A stretch of 64,000 bases of DNA from assembly GCF_018882365.1 (NCBI RefSeq), contig NZ_JACVOP010000001.1, forward strand, positions 786,449 through 850,448, read 5' to 3'. Under the pieces are notes generated by a model that made no database searches, had not been told where the DNA came from, and saw only the letters and a list, made by a program, of their open reading frames with translations. Position numbers and translations under genes: made by a program. Position 1 is the stretch's first letter. The number at the start of each line of letters is the position of its first letter. The DNA is from Polynucleobacter sp. 71A-WALBACH. GTDB taxonomy: Bacteria; Pseudomonadota; Gammaproteobacteria; Burkholderiales; Burkholderiaceae. Below, in pieces: positions 42,187 through 50,101 of the stretch.

Positions 42187-42762
42187 ATGTTTATTTCTCG
42201 CTGGCTAGGCCAAAAAACCTGTTCTGACCGCAGCAATTGGAGTTTGCAATCGCTCTATGAGAAGCGTCAAACTCGACGTGCTTTGGTTTCAACTTCGGGT
42301 TCTACTTCAGCCTCTACTTCGCCTTCTACTTCAGCTCGTAGTAATGCAAGTGATGCTGGTTTCACCCTAATTGAAATCATGGTGGTCATTGCTATTATTG
42401 GTATTTTGGCTACCTTGATTGTTCCTAAGATTATGGGTCGTCCAGATGAGGCGCGTGCGACTGCCGCAAAACATGATGTTGGCACGATTGTGCAATCACT
42501 CAAACTCTATCGTTTAGATATCGGTCGTTACCCCACTTCAGAACAAGGCATCAAAGCTTTAGTAGAAAAGCCTACTGCTGAACCAGTTCCTCAGAACTGG
42601 AAAGCGGGTGGATATTTAGATTCAATGCCTAAAGATCCTTGGGGCAATCCATATCAATACAGCAACCCAGGAACGAAGAGTGAGATTGATGTCTTTAGCT
42701 TCGGTGCAGATGGCAAGCCAGGCGGTACTGGGACCGATGCGGATATAGGCAATTGGCAGTAA
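42187..42762 (+). CDS. gspG: Type II secretion major pseudopilin GspG with an unusually long leader
   Basis: The C-terminal part is typical Gsp[26 protein letters not shown] after the prepilin cleavage site, then [48 protein letters not shown] and [11 protein letters not shown] with the calcium-binding loop. Upstream of the cleavage site (Ala-Gly-Phe) is a 50-60 residue leader ending in a Ser/Thr repeat tract, where most GspG leaders are about 6-10 residues. No closer ATG is in frame; a TTG within the leader (ALVSTS) would still leave about 25 residues. ATG 42187 avoids overlap with gspC, whereas the frame opens at 42118. Confidence 0.92.
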   Translation: MFISRWLGQKTCSDRSNWSLQSLYEKRQTRRALVSTSGSTSASTSPSTSARSNASDAGFTLIEIMVVIAIIGILATLIVPKIMGRPDEARATAAKHDVGTIVQSLKLYRLDIGRYPTSEQGIKALVEKPTAEPVPQNWKAGGYLDSMPKDPWGNPYQYSNPGTKSEIDVFSFGADGKPGGTGTDADIGNWQ

Positions 42763-43364
42763 CTATTTCAAGGGTATCTGCAATCGCATTTGCACAGGCT
42801 TGTTTCAGAAGGTTTCTGCCCAAGAAAATGGTTTCTAGAAGACTGCGCTATGCGGGCGATGCAGGATTTACCTTAATTGAGTTGTTGATTGCACTTGCTG
42901 TAATGGCAATCATGATGGGTGTTGCAGTGCTGGCAATACCTAATCACGACAATCGATATTGGCAAGATAACTTAGATCAATTGGTTAGCTCTCTTAATAT
43001 GGCGCAAGAAGAAAGCGCCATGGCAGGTATGCCTATCGTGGCTCAAGTGGATTCAACTGGGTGGAGGTTCTTTTCACCAGGGGTGAATGGATCGATGCCG
43101 ACTATCAGTGATAGTAGTAATTTTGCTAATTCAGCTAAGGCAGGAAGTGGTGCAGTCATTGCGGGGAGCAGTGGTTTGATGCCCGATGTCTATCGCCCGC
43201 AACTGTGGCATAAACCTGTCGAGATGGCTTCCTTGCAACTGATCTTAGGTGGTGAGCAAGTCACACAAGCATTGCAAATTCCGATCAGACAAGAAAATCG
43301 TCAGGCCCTGTTAATGCGCAATAGGAATGGCCGATTTAGTTGGACTGCGAGTGCCGTCCAATGA
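42753..43364 (+). CDS. gspH: Type II secretion minor pseudopilin GspH
   Basis: The protein has the prepilin motif [28 protein letters not shown] and then [41 protein letters not shown], typical of GspH. The frame opens at TTG 42753, overlapping the gspG stop; ATG 42828 ([12 protein letters not shown]) would give a 12-residue leader that is more normal. Without a clear ribosome site before either, both stay open. It overlaps gspI by ATGA. It is one of the minor pseudopilins priming the pseudopilus. Confidence 0.85.
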   Translation: MAVTISRVSAIAFAQACFRRFLPKKMVSRRLRYAGDAGFTLIELLIALAVMAIMMGVAVLAIPNHDNRYWQDNLDQLVSSLNMAQEESAMAGMPIVAQVDSTGWRFFSPGVNGSMPTISDSSNFANSAKAGSGAVIAGSSGLMPDVYRPQLWHKPVEMASLQLILGGEQVTQALQIPIRQENRQALLMRNRNGRFSWTASAVQ

Positions 43365-43780
43365 TGCTGAATCGTCGCCATCCAAATGATCAAAGCGGTT
43401 TTGCTTTGATAGAGGTGCTTGTTGGTTTGGCGGTACTCAGTATTGCGCTCTTGGCAGGCTTACGAGCCATAGCTAATGGAGCAGATACTCAGCTTGCAGT
43501 TTCACAACGCACGATGGCGCTGTGGAGTGCCGACAATGTCTTGATGGATTTACGTATGAGTCGTGCTTGGCCAGAGCAGGGCACAAGCACTTTTAACTGT
43601 CCTCAAGCTTCCTATGTATTTGTGTGTCAACGTAAAGTACTTAGTACTCCTAACCCAGGCTTTAGAAGGGTAGAGGTAACGGTATATCTTTCCAGCCAAA
43701 GTAGTGCTGACGTTGCCAATGGCCCGCGTTTGGCTTGGCTGACTACGATCATTCCTAATCCTGCAGGCGGTGTAATGTGA
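43361..43780 (+). CDS. gspI: Type II secretion minor pseudopilin GspI
   Basis: The 139-aa protein has a short leader and QSGFALIEVLVGLAVLSIALLAGLRA, then LWSADNVLMDLRMSRAWPEQG, the usual GspI pattern with the ALWxADN block. Start ATG 43361 overlaps the gspH stop; the frame opens upstream at TTG 43340. In a standard operon gspJ would follow directly, but here a toxin-antitoxin pair is inserted after its stop. Confidence 0.9.
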   Translation: MMLNRRHPNDQSGFALIEVLVGLAVLSIALLAGLRAIANGADTQLAVSQRTMALWSADNVLMDLRMSRAWPEQGTSTFNCPQASYVFVCQRKVLSTPNPGFRRVEVTVYLSSQSSADVANGPRLAWLTTIIPNPAGGVM

Positions 43781-43807
43781 GGTCCTTCGGCTTTAGGTGT
43801 TTCAAAT

Positions 43808-43847
43808 TGTCGGTACTTATAAATATTTACCGACATTATGTTACAAT
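43808..43847 (+). promoter_or_regulatory. Operator and promoter of the abiE pair inside the gsp operon
   Basis: Perfect 8-bp arms TGTCGGTA (43808-43815) and TACCGACA (43828-43835) are 12 bp apart. They are followed by TACAAT (43842-43847), 6 nt before the ATG at 43854, which again predicts a leaderless mRNA. The inverted repeat is a plausible AbiEi operator. The -35 region is weak. Confidence 0.55.
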
Positions 43848-43853
43848 AGCCAT

Positions 43854-44456
43854 ATGATTTCTACCCGTTCAACCATATTGGACCTAGCACGTCAGCGGGG
43901 TATTTTGCGTTCACGTGAATTGGATGAATTGGGCTTGTCTCGAACCGCTTTGTCACGCCTTGTCGAGTCTGGTGCAATCTTGCGCCTGAGTCGCGGACTT
44001 TACACATTGCCAAATAGAGAAATAAGTGAGCATGCAACACTTGCAGAAGTTGCGATGAAATATCCTGGCGCGATATTTTGTCTGCTGAGCGCCTTGCAAC
44101 TTCATGGCGTCAGCACTCAAACTCCGCATCAAGTGTGGATTGCTATTGATAACAAAGCTCGTGCGCCAAAAATGGACTATCCCCCACTGAAGGTTATTCG
44201 TTTTTCTGGCGATGCCTTGGAGAGCGGTGTGCAAGATATGGTTGTAGATGGAGTGGTTCATATTCCCGTCACCAATCTTGAAAAAACGATTGCGGACTGC
44301 TTTAAATTTCGCAACAAAATTGGACTGGATGTCGCGATTGAGGCCCTACAGGAAGCGTGGAGAACTAAGCGCGTCACAATGGATGGGCTTTGGAATTTTG
44401 CTCGTATCTGTAGAGTTTCAAATGTCATGCGACCGTATTTGGAGAGTCTGATATGA
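43854..44456 (+). CDS. AbiEi-type antitoxin inserted in the gsp operon
   Basis: The 200-aa protein has an N-terminal winged helix (RQRGILRSRELDELGLSRTA, LSRLVESGAILRLSRGLYTLP) and the C-terminal domain with KYPGAIFCLLSALQLHGVST, HQVWIAIDNKARAP and VTNLEKTIADCFKFRNKIGL, which is the AbiEi_4-type antitoxin. The longer frame from 43797 is not needed, because the promoter lies at 43842-43847. Its stop overlaps the toxin start (ATGA). It differs from the AbiEi at 38033 and belongs to another subfamily. Confidence 0.88.
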   Translation: MISTRSTILDLARQRGILRSRELDELGLSRTALSRLVESGAILRLSRGLYTLPNREISEHATLAEVAMKYPGAIFCLLSALQLHGVSTQTPHQVWIAIDNKARAPKMDYPPLKVIRFSGDALESGVQDMVVDGVVHIPVTNLEKTIADCFKFRNKIGLDVAIEALQEAWRTKRVTMDGLWNFARICRVSNVMRPYLESLI

Positions 44457-45343
44457 GTGAAAAAAATATTGCTGATTCAGTAAAGGCGAGATTAAAAACT
44501 AAGGCGATTGCCGAAGGCAAAGATTTCTCTTTAGTGCTGACTAGATATGCCTTAGAGAGATTTTTATATCGTTTAAGTATATCGACGCATACCGAAAATT
44601 TTTTACTAAAAGGTGCGCTACTTTTTGACTTATGGTTTGATGTGCCATTTCGGGCAACAAGAGATATCGATCTTCTGGGGTTTGGTTTGGAAGATGCCGC
44701 TCATTTGGGGCAGGTCTTTAATGATTTGTGCTTGCTAGAATGCGAGGATGGAGTTCGGTTTGATGCCTCTTCAATTCGCGTTGAGGAAATTCGGAAAGAA
44801 TCTCATTACGCGGGGTTACGTATCACTCTAAATGGATTTATTGGAAGCGCGAAATGTGTTGTGCAGGTGGATGTGGGTTATGGTGATGCGGTGACACCAG
44901 CCCCAGAGCTTGCTGATTACCCAGTCATGCTTAAAGAATTTCCGGTACCGCGTTTACGTGTCTATCCTAAATACACTGTAATTGCTGAAAAATTAGAGGC
45001 CATCATTTCTCTTGGTATGGCCAATAGTAGGTTGAAAGACTATTTTGATTTATGGGTTTTACTCAATCACAGCAATCTAGATGAGGAGTTATTGCAAGAG
45101 GCAGTTCTGGCCACGACTAGACGCCGGTTAACTGCAATGCCTGCGGGGATGCCCTTAGGCCTCTCAGAGGAGTTTGGGAGTGACTTCAGAAAGCAAGCTC
45201 AATGGCTCAGCTTTTCCAATAAGAATCAAATCCATGACATTCACTTTCCAGAAGTGCTTGATTATTTAAGGGATAGGTTTACATACCTTTTTATTCCACC
45301 CCCAATTGCCACTAAGGCGCTACAAAAGCTTCCATTTGAATAA
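44453..45343 (+). CDS. AbiEii-type nucleotidyltransferase toxin inserted in the gsp operon
   Basis: The 296-aa protein has FLLKGALLFDLWFDVPFRAT followed by RDIDLLGFG, the nucleotidyltransferase core of AbiEii with a paired Asp motif, and later YTVIAEKLEAIISLGMANSRLKDYFDLW, the conserved C-terminal block of the family. It is expected to be toxic unless paired with the upstream antitoxin. It ends 10 bp before the gspJ start, with the gspJ ribosome site directly after its stop. It is on the same strand as the gsp genes, so transcription through it can continue. Confidence 0.9.
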   Translation: MSEKNIADSVKARLKTKAIAEGKDFSLVLTRYALERFLYRLSISTHTENFLLKGALLFDLWFDVPFRATRDIDLLGFGLEDAAHLGQVFNDLCLLECEDGVRFDASSIRVEEIRKESHYAGLRITLNGFIGSAKCVVQVDVGYGDAVTPAPELADYPVMLKEFPVPRLRVYPKYTVIAEKLEAIISLGMANSRLKDYFDLWVLLNHSNLDEELLQEAVLATTRRRLTAMPAGMPLGLSEEFGSDFRKQAQWLSFSNKNQIHDIHFPEVLDYLRDRFTYLFIPPPIATKALQKLPFE

Positions 45344-45353
45344 GGATCCTTCA

Positions 45354-46127
45354 TTGAATTCAAGCTTACTAGATGCTGACAACCATGAGCAAGGCTTTGC
45401 ATTGCTTGAGGTAGTGGTTGCTTTAGTGATCATGGCTTTAGTGGGGCTCATGGCATGGCGCGGAATGGATGCGATGATTCGGGGACGAGAAATCATAGAC
45501 CGCCGTGCTAATCAAGATGCAGGATATTCTCAACTGGTTAGGCAATTTGAACGTGATTGCCAAGAGATTTTGCGTCGTGATGAGATTGGGGCATTGTTTG
45601 CTGGCTCTGGTTCCAGTGCTAGTTCTGGTACCGGCTCTGCTGGTAATACATCGGCGATCGCTAGTCTGGCAGCGGGTGCAAAAAATATCTGGTGGGTACG
45701 TCGTTACCGCGCGGATAACCAAGATGCCTGGATGATTGTGGGTTATGGCATGTCGCCCTCAGGCTTGCAGCGATTGACTAGTAGACCGCTATTGCGCAAG
45801 AGTGAAGTAGGTGCTTTATGGGCCAGCATTAGTCGTGATCCCGATCTCAGTTCTAGCGAGCTATTAGTGAGTTTGGAAATTCCTAGCGTAGTAAAGCAGT
45901 CCTTTCAGGTACAAACTTCAGTGATCAGTGGTTCAGGTGGAACGGGTATTAGTGCCAGTGGTACGGCTGCTCCCAGTACTGCGAGTGGGGCTGCAAGCAA
46001 CTCAGGTACAGGCAATACAGCGATTAGTAATATCTATCCTGATCAACAAGGTGTCGTGATGCAGTGGTGGATTAAAGATATTCCCCTACCCATTACGCGC
46101 TCTTGCTTGATGGGAGGCGCGCTGTGA
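45354..46127 (+). CDS. gspJ: Type II secretion minor pseudopilin GspJ
   Basis: The 257-aa protein has EQGFALLEVVVALVIMALVGLMAWRGMDAM and QLVRQFERDCQEI, typical of GspJ. AAGGA lies 8 nt before TTG 45354; the upstream part of the frame overlaps abiEii and is not needed. Two Gly/Ser/Thr-rich stretches (around residues 80-100 and 195-225) look like flexible inserts absent from short GspJ. It overlaps gspK by GTGA. Confidence 0.87.
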   Translation: MNSSLLDADNHEQGFALLEVVVALVIMALVGLMAWRGMDAMIRGREIIDRRANQDAGYSQLVRQFERDCQEILRRDEIGALFAGSGSSASSGTGSAGNTSAIASLAAGAKNIWWVRRYRADNQDAWMIVGYGMSPSGLQRLTSRPLLRKSEVGALWASISRDPDLSSSELLVSLEIPSVVKQSFQVQTSVISGSGGTGISASGTAAPSTASGAASNSGTGNTAISNIYPDQQGVVMQWWIKDIPLPITRSCLMGGAL

Positions 46128-47071
46128 TCAAGCTTAAAGCTGGCCATCAAGAGCGTGGCTCGGCAACAGTCACTGCATTGATTGTGGTGGGTGTGGCCGC
46201 TGTGCTGTTAGCTGGTTTGATGTGGCGTCAACAAATTCAGATTCGTTCTCTCGAGAATGCCCGTGATTTAGTACAGGCGCAGTGGTTGCAACGTGCCGCG
46301 GTGGATTTTGCGCGCCTGGTTTTGGTGGAGGATCAACGCACTTCTCAGTATGACCATTTGGGTGAGACCTGGGCATTACCTTTAGCTGACGGTAAGGTTG
46401 CTGACTTTTTAAAGAATGCAGATGTTCCTGATGAGATTGCTGCCGTAACCCTGCGCGGCCAATTAACTGATGCACAAAGTCTATTTAATCTCACCAATTT
46501 ATGGGATAAAGACTTTAGGTCGATCAATGCGGCCGGGGTTCAAGAGTATGGCCGCCTATTGGAGGCGATTGGGCTGGATCGTGGTTTGGCTCAGCTCACA
46601 GCTCAAGGGGTATTGGAATCCGATATGCCCCTATATGACTTAGAAGGCCTCTTGCGCTTACCTTCTTACAATCCCATGATTTTGGAACAAATAAGACCTT
46701 TTGTGTCTATTTTACCAATTTTAACGACAGTTAACGCCAATACGGCGCCTCCAGAAGTGTTGATGGCAGCGATTTCGGGATTAACACGCTCGGCTGCAAG
46801 CAGTTTTGTGCAACAGCGTTCTACTAGCCCAATGAAGGGCATAGAAGACATCACAACATTGCTCAATAAGATGGGGGCTAGCCAAGGCGTCACGATCGAT
46901 GCTTCCTTGGTGGATGTGCGTTCACAATTTTGGCTTGCCCGCTCTGAAATCCGCCTGGGAAGAGGTATATTTGTTAGTTCCGCTTTAATTCAGCGCTCTC
47001 AGACCCCATTGCCCGGAGGCAATTTCACGCAAGTGATTTGGAGTCGCACTGGAAAATCGGCAATCGAATGA
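46124..47071 (+). CDS. gspK: Type II secretion minor pseudopilin GspK
   Basis: The 315-aa protein has the prepilin-like start ERGSATVTALIVVGVAAVLLAGLMW with Gly-Ser rather than Gly-Phe at the cleavage site, then QWLQRAAVDFARLVL and the long alpha domain with AQSLFNLTNLW and NTAPPEVLMAAI, typical of GspK. It lacks the Glu at position 5 of the mature chain, which is normal for this pseudopilin at the tip. GTG 46124 overlaps the gspJ stop; the frame opens upstream at 46103. Confidence 0.88.
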   Translation: MIKLKAGHQERGSATVTALIVVGVAAVLLAGLMWRQQIQIRSLENARDLVQAQWLQRAAVDFARLVLVEDQRTSQYDHLGETWALPLADGKVADFLKNADVPDEIAAVTLRGQLTDAQSLFNLTNLWDKDFRSINAAGVQEYGRLLEAIGLDRGLAQLTAQGVLESDMPLYDLEGLLRLPSYNPMILEQIRPFVSILPILTTVNANTAPPEVLMAAISGLTRSAASSFVQQRSTSPMKGIEDITTLLNKMGASQGVTIDASLVDVRSQFWLARSEIRLGRGIFVSSALIQRSQTPLPGGNFTQVIWSRTGKSAIE

Positions 47072-48498
47072 GTTTATTAATAGTACGCGCCCCTCTAAAG
47101 CCTTTAAATGGCTCTACTGCTAGCTCTGCGAGCGACTGGCAGGATTTGGCGTGTGCTGAGCGTTTTGAATGGTGCCTATTAGAAGGTACTCTTATAGAAG
47201 GTAGCGCTGCAGGAGTTAATGCCGCCTATCAAACAGGTGTGGGCACCACCGAGTCGATGCCGTATGCCGATCAAGCTTTAGTATTAATGCCCACCCTGGA
47301 TGTGCGCTTAATAGAAGCCAAAGTACCACTGGCAAATGCAAAAAAATTACAACAAATACTTCCGAATCTAGTAGAAGAATATTTACTCGGCGGTGTTGAA
47401 GCACTTTCAGTGCAAGCTTTTCCACCGGTACCTGGCAAGCCAGCTTTACAAAGAACTTTAGCTTTAATTGATCGTGCTTGGTTGGCATGGCTGACTAAGC
47501 AGTGCGAGAACTTACTCTGCCCTCGTGTACGTTTAATTCCGGATTGTTTGGTGTTGCAACTCACGGGTACTGAAATAGATTTAGCTAAGCAATCGATTGC
47601 ACCAACGACGAGTTTTATCCGGGAAGAAGGCAGTCTGATTTTGACGAGACGAACTGGTGAACAGCTCGGTGTTGCCTGGGTTGAACGCGAAAACCTCGAG
47701 CAAGGCATTGCTTTGCCTAGTAGCCTTGGTAAAGACCAGGCGGTCGAGATTTCTTGGGATTGGCTGGCACCTAGTGCGCAGGCATTCATTCGCGAAAACG
47801 TGAGTAGTAAGTCTGCAAATTTCGCATTAAATCTATTGCCGCGCACCTTCAGAAAACAACTGGGTAAATCTGCTTTTGGCTCTTCTTTATCGAGTCTTTC
47901 TCAATTGTCAAAAACGGCTGGACTATCAGGAATATTTGGTCGTCAACAGGCTGGCCAAGCTGGAGTAGATTCCAGTGGAATGTCTTGGTCTGATCCCGCA
48001 GTCTGGCAACGTTCTCGTCAATGGTTAGGCTTTGCGCTGGCTACCGTGATTATTGGATTTGTATTGCACTTGAGTTGGCTTGCAGTGGATAACTGGCGTT
48101 GGGGTAAGCGCATTGAACTACTGGCTGCCCAGTCGCTGAATTCAGCATCTGTGTCCGCTCTCAATCAGAGTGGGTCAGGTGCTACCTATCAGGCAGTGCT
48201 TACCGCCTTTATTAAACAAGTGACTCAAGATCAACGTCGTCAAGGCGTGGTGACCGACGCAGACTTCTCTTCAATGTCGGCCAAGTTGCAGCAATTAAAA
48301 GCAGGGTTTGGAGCGGAAGTATTGCAATCAATTGATTACGACGGCTACGGTATTGATTTTCAATTCAAGCCAGGCGCCCTCCAGAAAACTCCTGAGCAAG
48401 TCATGCAACAGGCCAGAACGCTGGGCTTAATGGTGAGTCCCCTGGGCGCTAATCGTTATCGCTTGGAGCCGTATTCTGGATTGGGGGGTTCTCAATGA
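47068..48498 (+). CDS. gspL: Type II secretion platform protein GspL
   Basis: The 476-aa protein has a cytoplasmic actin-like domain with YADQALVLMPTLDVRLIEAKVPLANAKKLQQILPNLVEEYL, a typical GspL segment, then one membrane helix (LGFALATVIIGFVLHLSWLAV, about residue 320) and a periplasmic ferredoxin-like domain. It binds the GspE ATPase and GspM. ATG 47068 overlaps the gspK stop. Spacing and order match the standard operon. Confidence 0.88.
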   Translation: MSLLIVRAPLKPLNGSTASSASDWQDLACAERFEWCLLEGTLIEGSAAGVNAAYQTGVGTTESMPYADQALVLMPTLDVRLIEAKVPLANAKKLQQILPNLVEEYLLGGVEALSVQAFPPVPGKPALQRTLALIDRAWLAWLTKQCENLLCPRVRLIPDCLVLQLTGTEIDLAKQSIAPTTSFIREEGSLILTRRTGEQLGVAWVERENLEQGIALPSSLGKDQAVEISWDWLAPSAQAFIRENVSSKSANFALNLLPRTFRKQLGKSAFGSSLSSLSQLSKTAGLSGIFGRQQAGQAGVDSSGMSWSDPAVWQRSRQWLGFALATVIIGFVLHLSWLAVDNWRWGKRIELLAAQSLNSASVSALNQSGSGATYQAVLTAFIKQVTQDQRRQGVVTDADFSSMSAKLQQLKAGFGAEVLQSIDYDGYGIDFQFKPGALQKTPEQVMQQARTLGLMVSPLGANRYRLEPYSGLGGSQ

Positions 48499-49283
48499 GC
48501 CAGTTCCCGAACGCTTTCCAAGAAAAATTACTCGCGATGATCAAGCGACTGAAAGAACTTCTCGGTAAAGACTATTCCTTGAATGATTTGAAGGGCGCCT
48601 TGCGAAATCTAGGACCTCAAGCGAAGCGTCTTCAGGCTAGGTTGGTAGAGATTTCTAAAGCTTCATCTAAGGCGCGTACTGAAGATGGTATTGAGTCCGA
48701 TGCACCATGGGATTTCAAGCGGGTATTGAGTCTGTCTCAGACCTGGGTTGTACGCCAACGCAAGTTGCTGTTGACACTTCTAGCAATCTTGGCGGTGTTG
48801 CTATTGCATCGCTACGCCTTGTTACCCTATGTACGCAATATCGAAGCGCAACTATCAATGCGGCCTGCGCAGTGGTCTCAACTGCAAAGCCTGATTAAGT
48901 TATCGAAGTCCAATACCTCTACCGTGCCGGCCATGATTAGCACCGTAGCCCCTTTGGATGAGATGGAGTTGCAAAAACTCAAGGGCATCTTAACTTCCCG
49001 TGGCATCAAGCCAGCCGTCCTAAGATTAACGACAGATAATCCACCGCGCGTAGAGCTGCAATCGAGTGAAGTGATGTTCTCCGTATTGTTAGATGCCTTA
49101 GATGAATTACGCACAACCTGGCGTCTGTATCCAAGCCAGTTAAATGTTGTGGCAGCCAATGGGCCTGGTGTTGTCAATATCAGCGCAACTCTATTGCAGT
49201 TTGGCGGCAATACGCTCAGTTCGACTGCTGCAAATGCCAACTATCAGAACACCGCTAATGTCATCTCTGGAGCAGGGCAATGA
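48495..49283 (+). CDS. gspM: Type II secretion platform protein GspM
   Basis: The 262-aa protein has a cytoplasmic N-terminal region of about 90 residues, longer than typical GspM, then a membrane helix (LLLTLLAILAVLLLHRYAL) and periplasmic segments LRLTTDNPPRVELQSSEVMFSVLLDALDELRTTW, which match the GspM C-terminal domain. It overlaps gspL by ATGA and gspN by ATGA. It partners GspL in the platform. Confidence 0.82.
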   Translation: MSQFPNAFQEKLLAMIKRLKELLGKDYSLNDLKGALRNLGPQAKRLQARLVEISKASSKARTEDGIESDAPWDFKRVLSLSQTWVVRQRKLLLTLLAILAVLLLHRYALLPYVRNIEAQLSMRPAQWSQLQSLIKLSKSNTSTVPAMISTVAPLDEMELQKLKGILTSRGIKPAVLRLTTDNPPRVELQSSEVMFSVLLDALDELRTTWRLYPSQLNVVAANGPGVVNISATLLQFGGNTLSSTAANANYQNTANVISGAGQ

Positions 49284-50089
49284 AACTACGCCTAGATTTG
49301 ACTCGCCAACATTTACCTAAATGGTTATGGGTAGTCTTGGTGTTGGCCTGTGGCTGGGTCATAGTTAGACAAATGCCAGTCGCCTGGGTTGGTGGCGCAT
49401 TGGCGTCGCAGACGGCTTGCCGAGTGATGCTTGAGCAGCCGATTGGCACTATTTGGCAGGGAAGTGCCGCTTTAGCCTTTTCCGAGCCCAACGCTACTGA
49501 GGGTGGATGCCGAGAGGCCATGTCCGTGACTGAGCGTTTTCATTGGGAGACTTCCTGCAAACCCTTCTCTTTAAGCTGTCAGTCAGAAATTCAGTTTGCC
49601 GCCTTAGATCAGCCTCAGTCGATTCAGTGGCGTTTGGGTAAGACACTGATTGCCGCTAATGAGATTAAGCTTCCAGCCAATGTTTTAGAGGGTTTGGGCA
49701 ATCCATGGAGCACTTTGCGTCCGCGGGGTGGATTGGGCGCGCGCTGGACTGACCTGAGCATTGATACTGTAGGGGGTTCCGAGGGTGCTGGAGCCGGTTC
49801 TTCGGGAGTAATTCGAATTATCATAAGTAACTTGACCAGCCCCATCAGCCCTGTGAAGCCTTTGGGTAGCTACGAGATTGCTGGCAATATCGCCCCAGAG
49901 GGTCTAAATTGGGTCCTATCCACTACAAGTGGCCCGCTCTTATTAAAAGGGCAGGGCGGCGTTGCCAGTAAAGCGGGTATGTATTTTTCAGGGGAAGCTT
50001 CCGCTTCTCCAGAAGCGCAAGAATCATTGATTGGTTTATTGTCTTTGTTGGGCAAAAAAGAAGGCGATGTGTATCGCCTCAAGTTTTAA
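49280..50089 (+). CDS. gspN: Type II secretion protein GspN
   Basis: The 269-aa protein has one N-terminal membrane helix (LWVVLVLACGWVIVRQMP) and a beta-rich periplasmic part with PIGTIWQGSAAL, IQWRLGKTLI and LNWVLSTTSGPLLLKGQG, typical of GspN. It is an accessory component present in only some type II systems. It overlaps gspM by ATGA and precedes gspD by 12 bp. Confidence 0.82.
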   Translation: MKLRLDLTRQHLPKWLWVVLVLACGWVIVRQMPVAWVGGALASQTACRVMLEQPIGTIWQGSAALAFSEPNATEGGCREAMSVTERFHWETSCKPFSLSCQSEIQFAALDQPQSIQWRLGKTLIAANEIKLPANVLEGLGNPWSTLRPRGGLGARWTDLSIDTVGGSEGAGAGSSGVIRIIISNLTSPISPVKPLGSYEIAGNIAPEGLNWVLSTTSGPLLLKGQGGVASKAGMYFSGEASASPEAQESLIGLLSLLGKKEGDVYRLKF

Positions 50090-50101
50090 GTTCTTAAGAA
50101 A

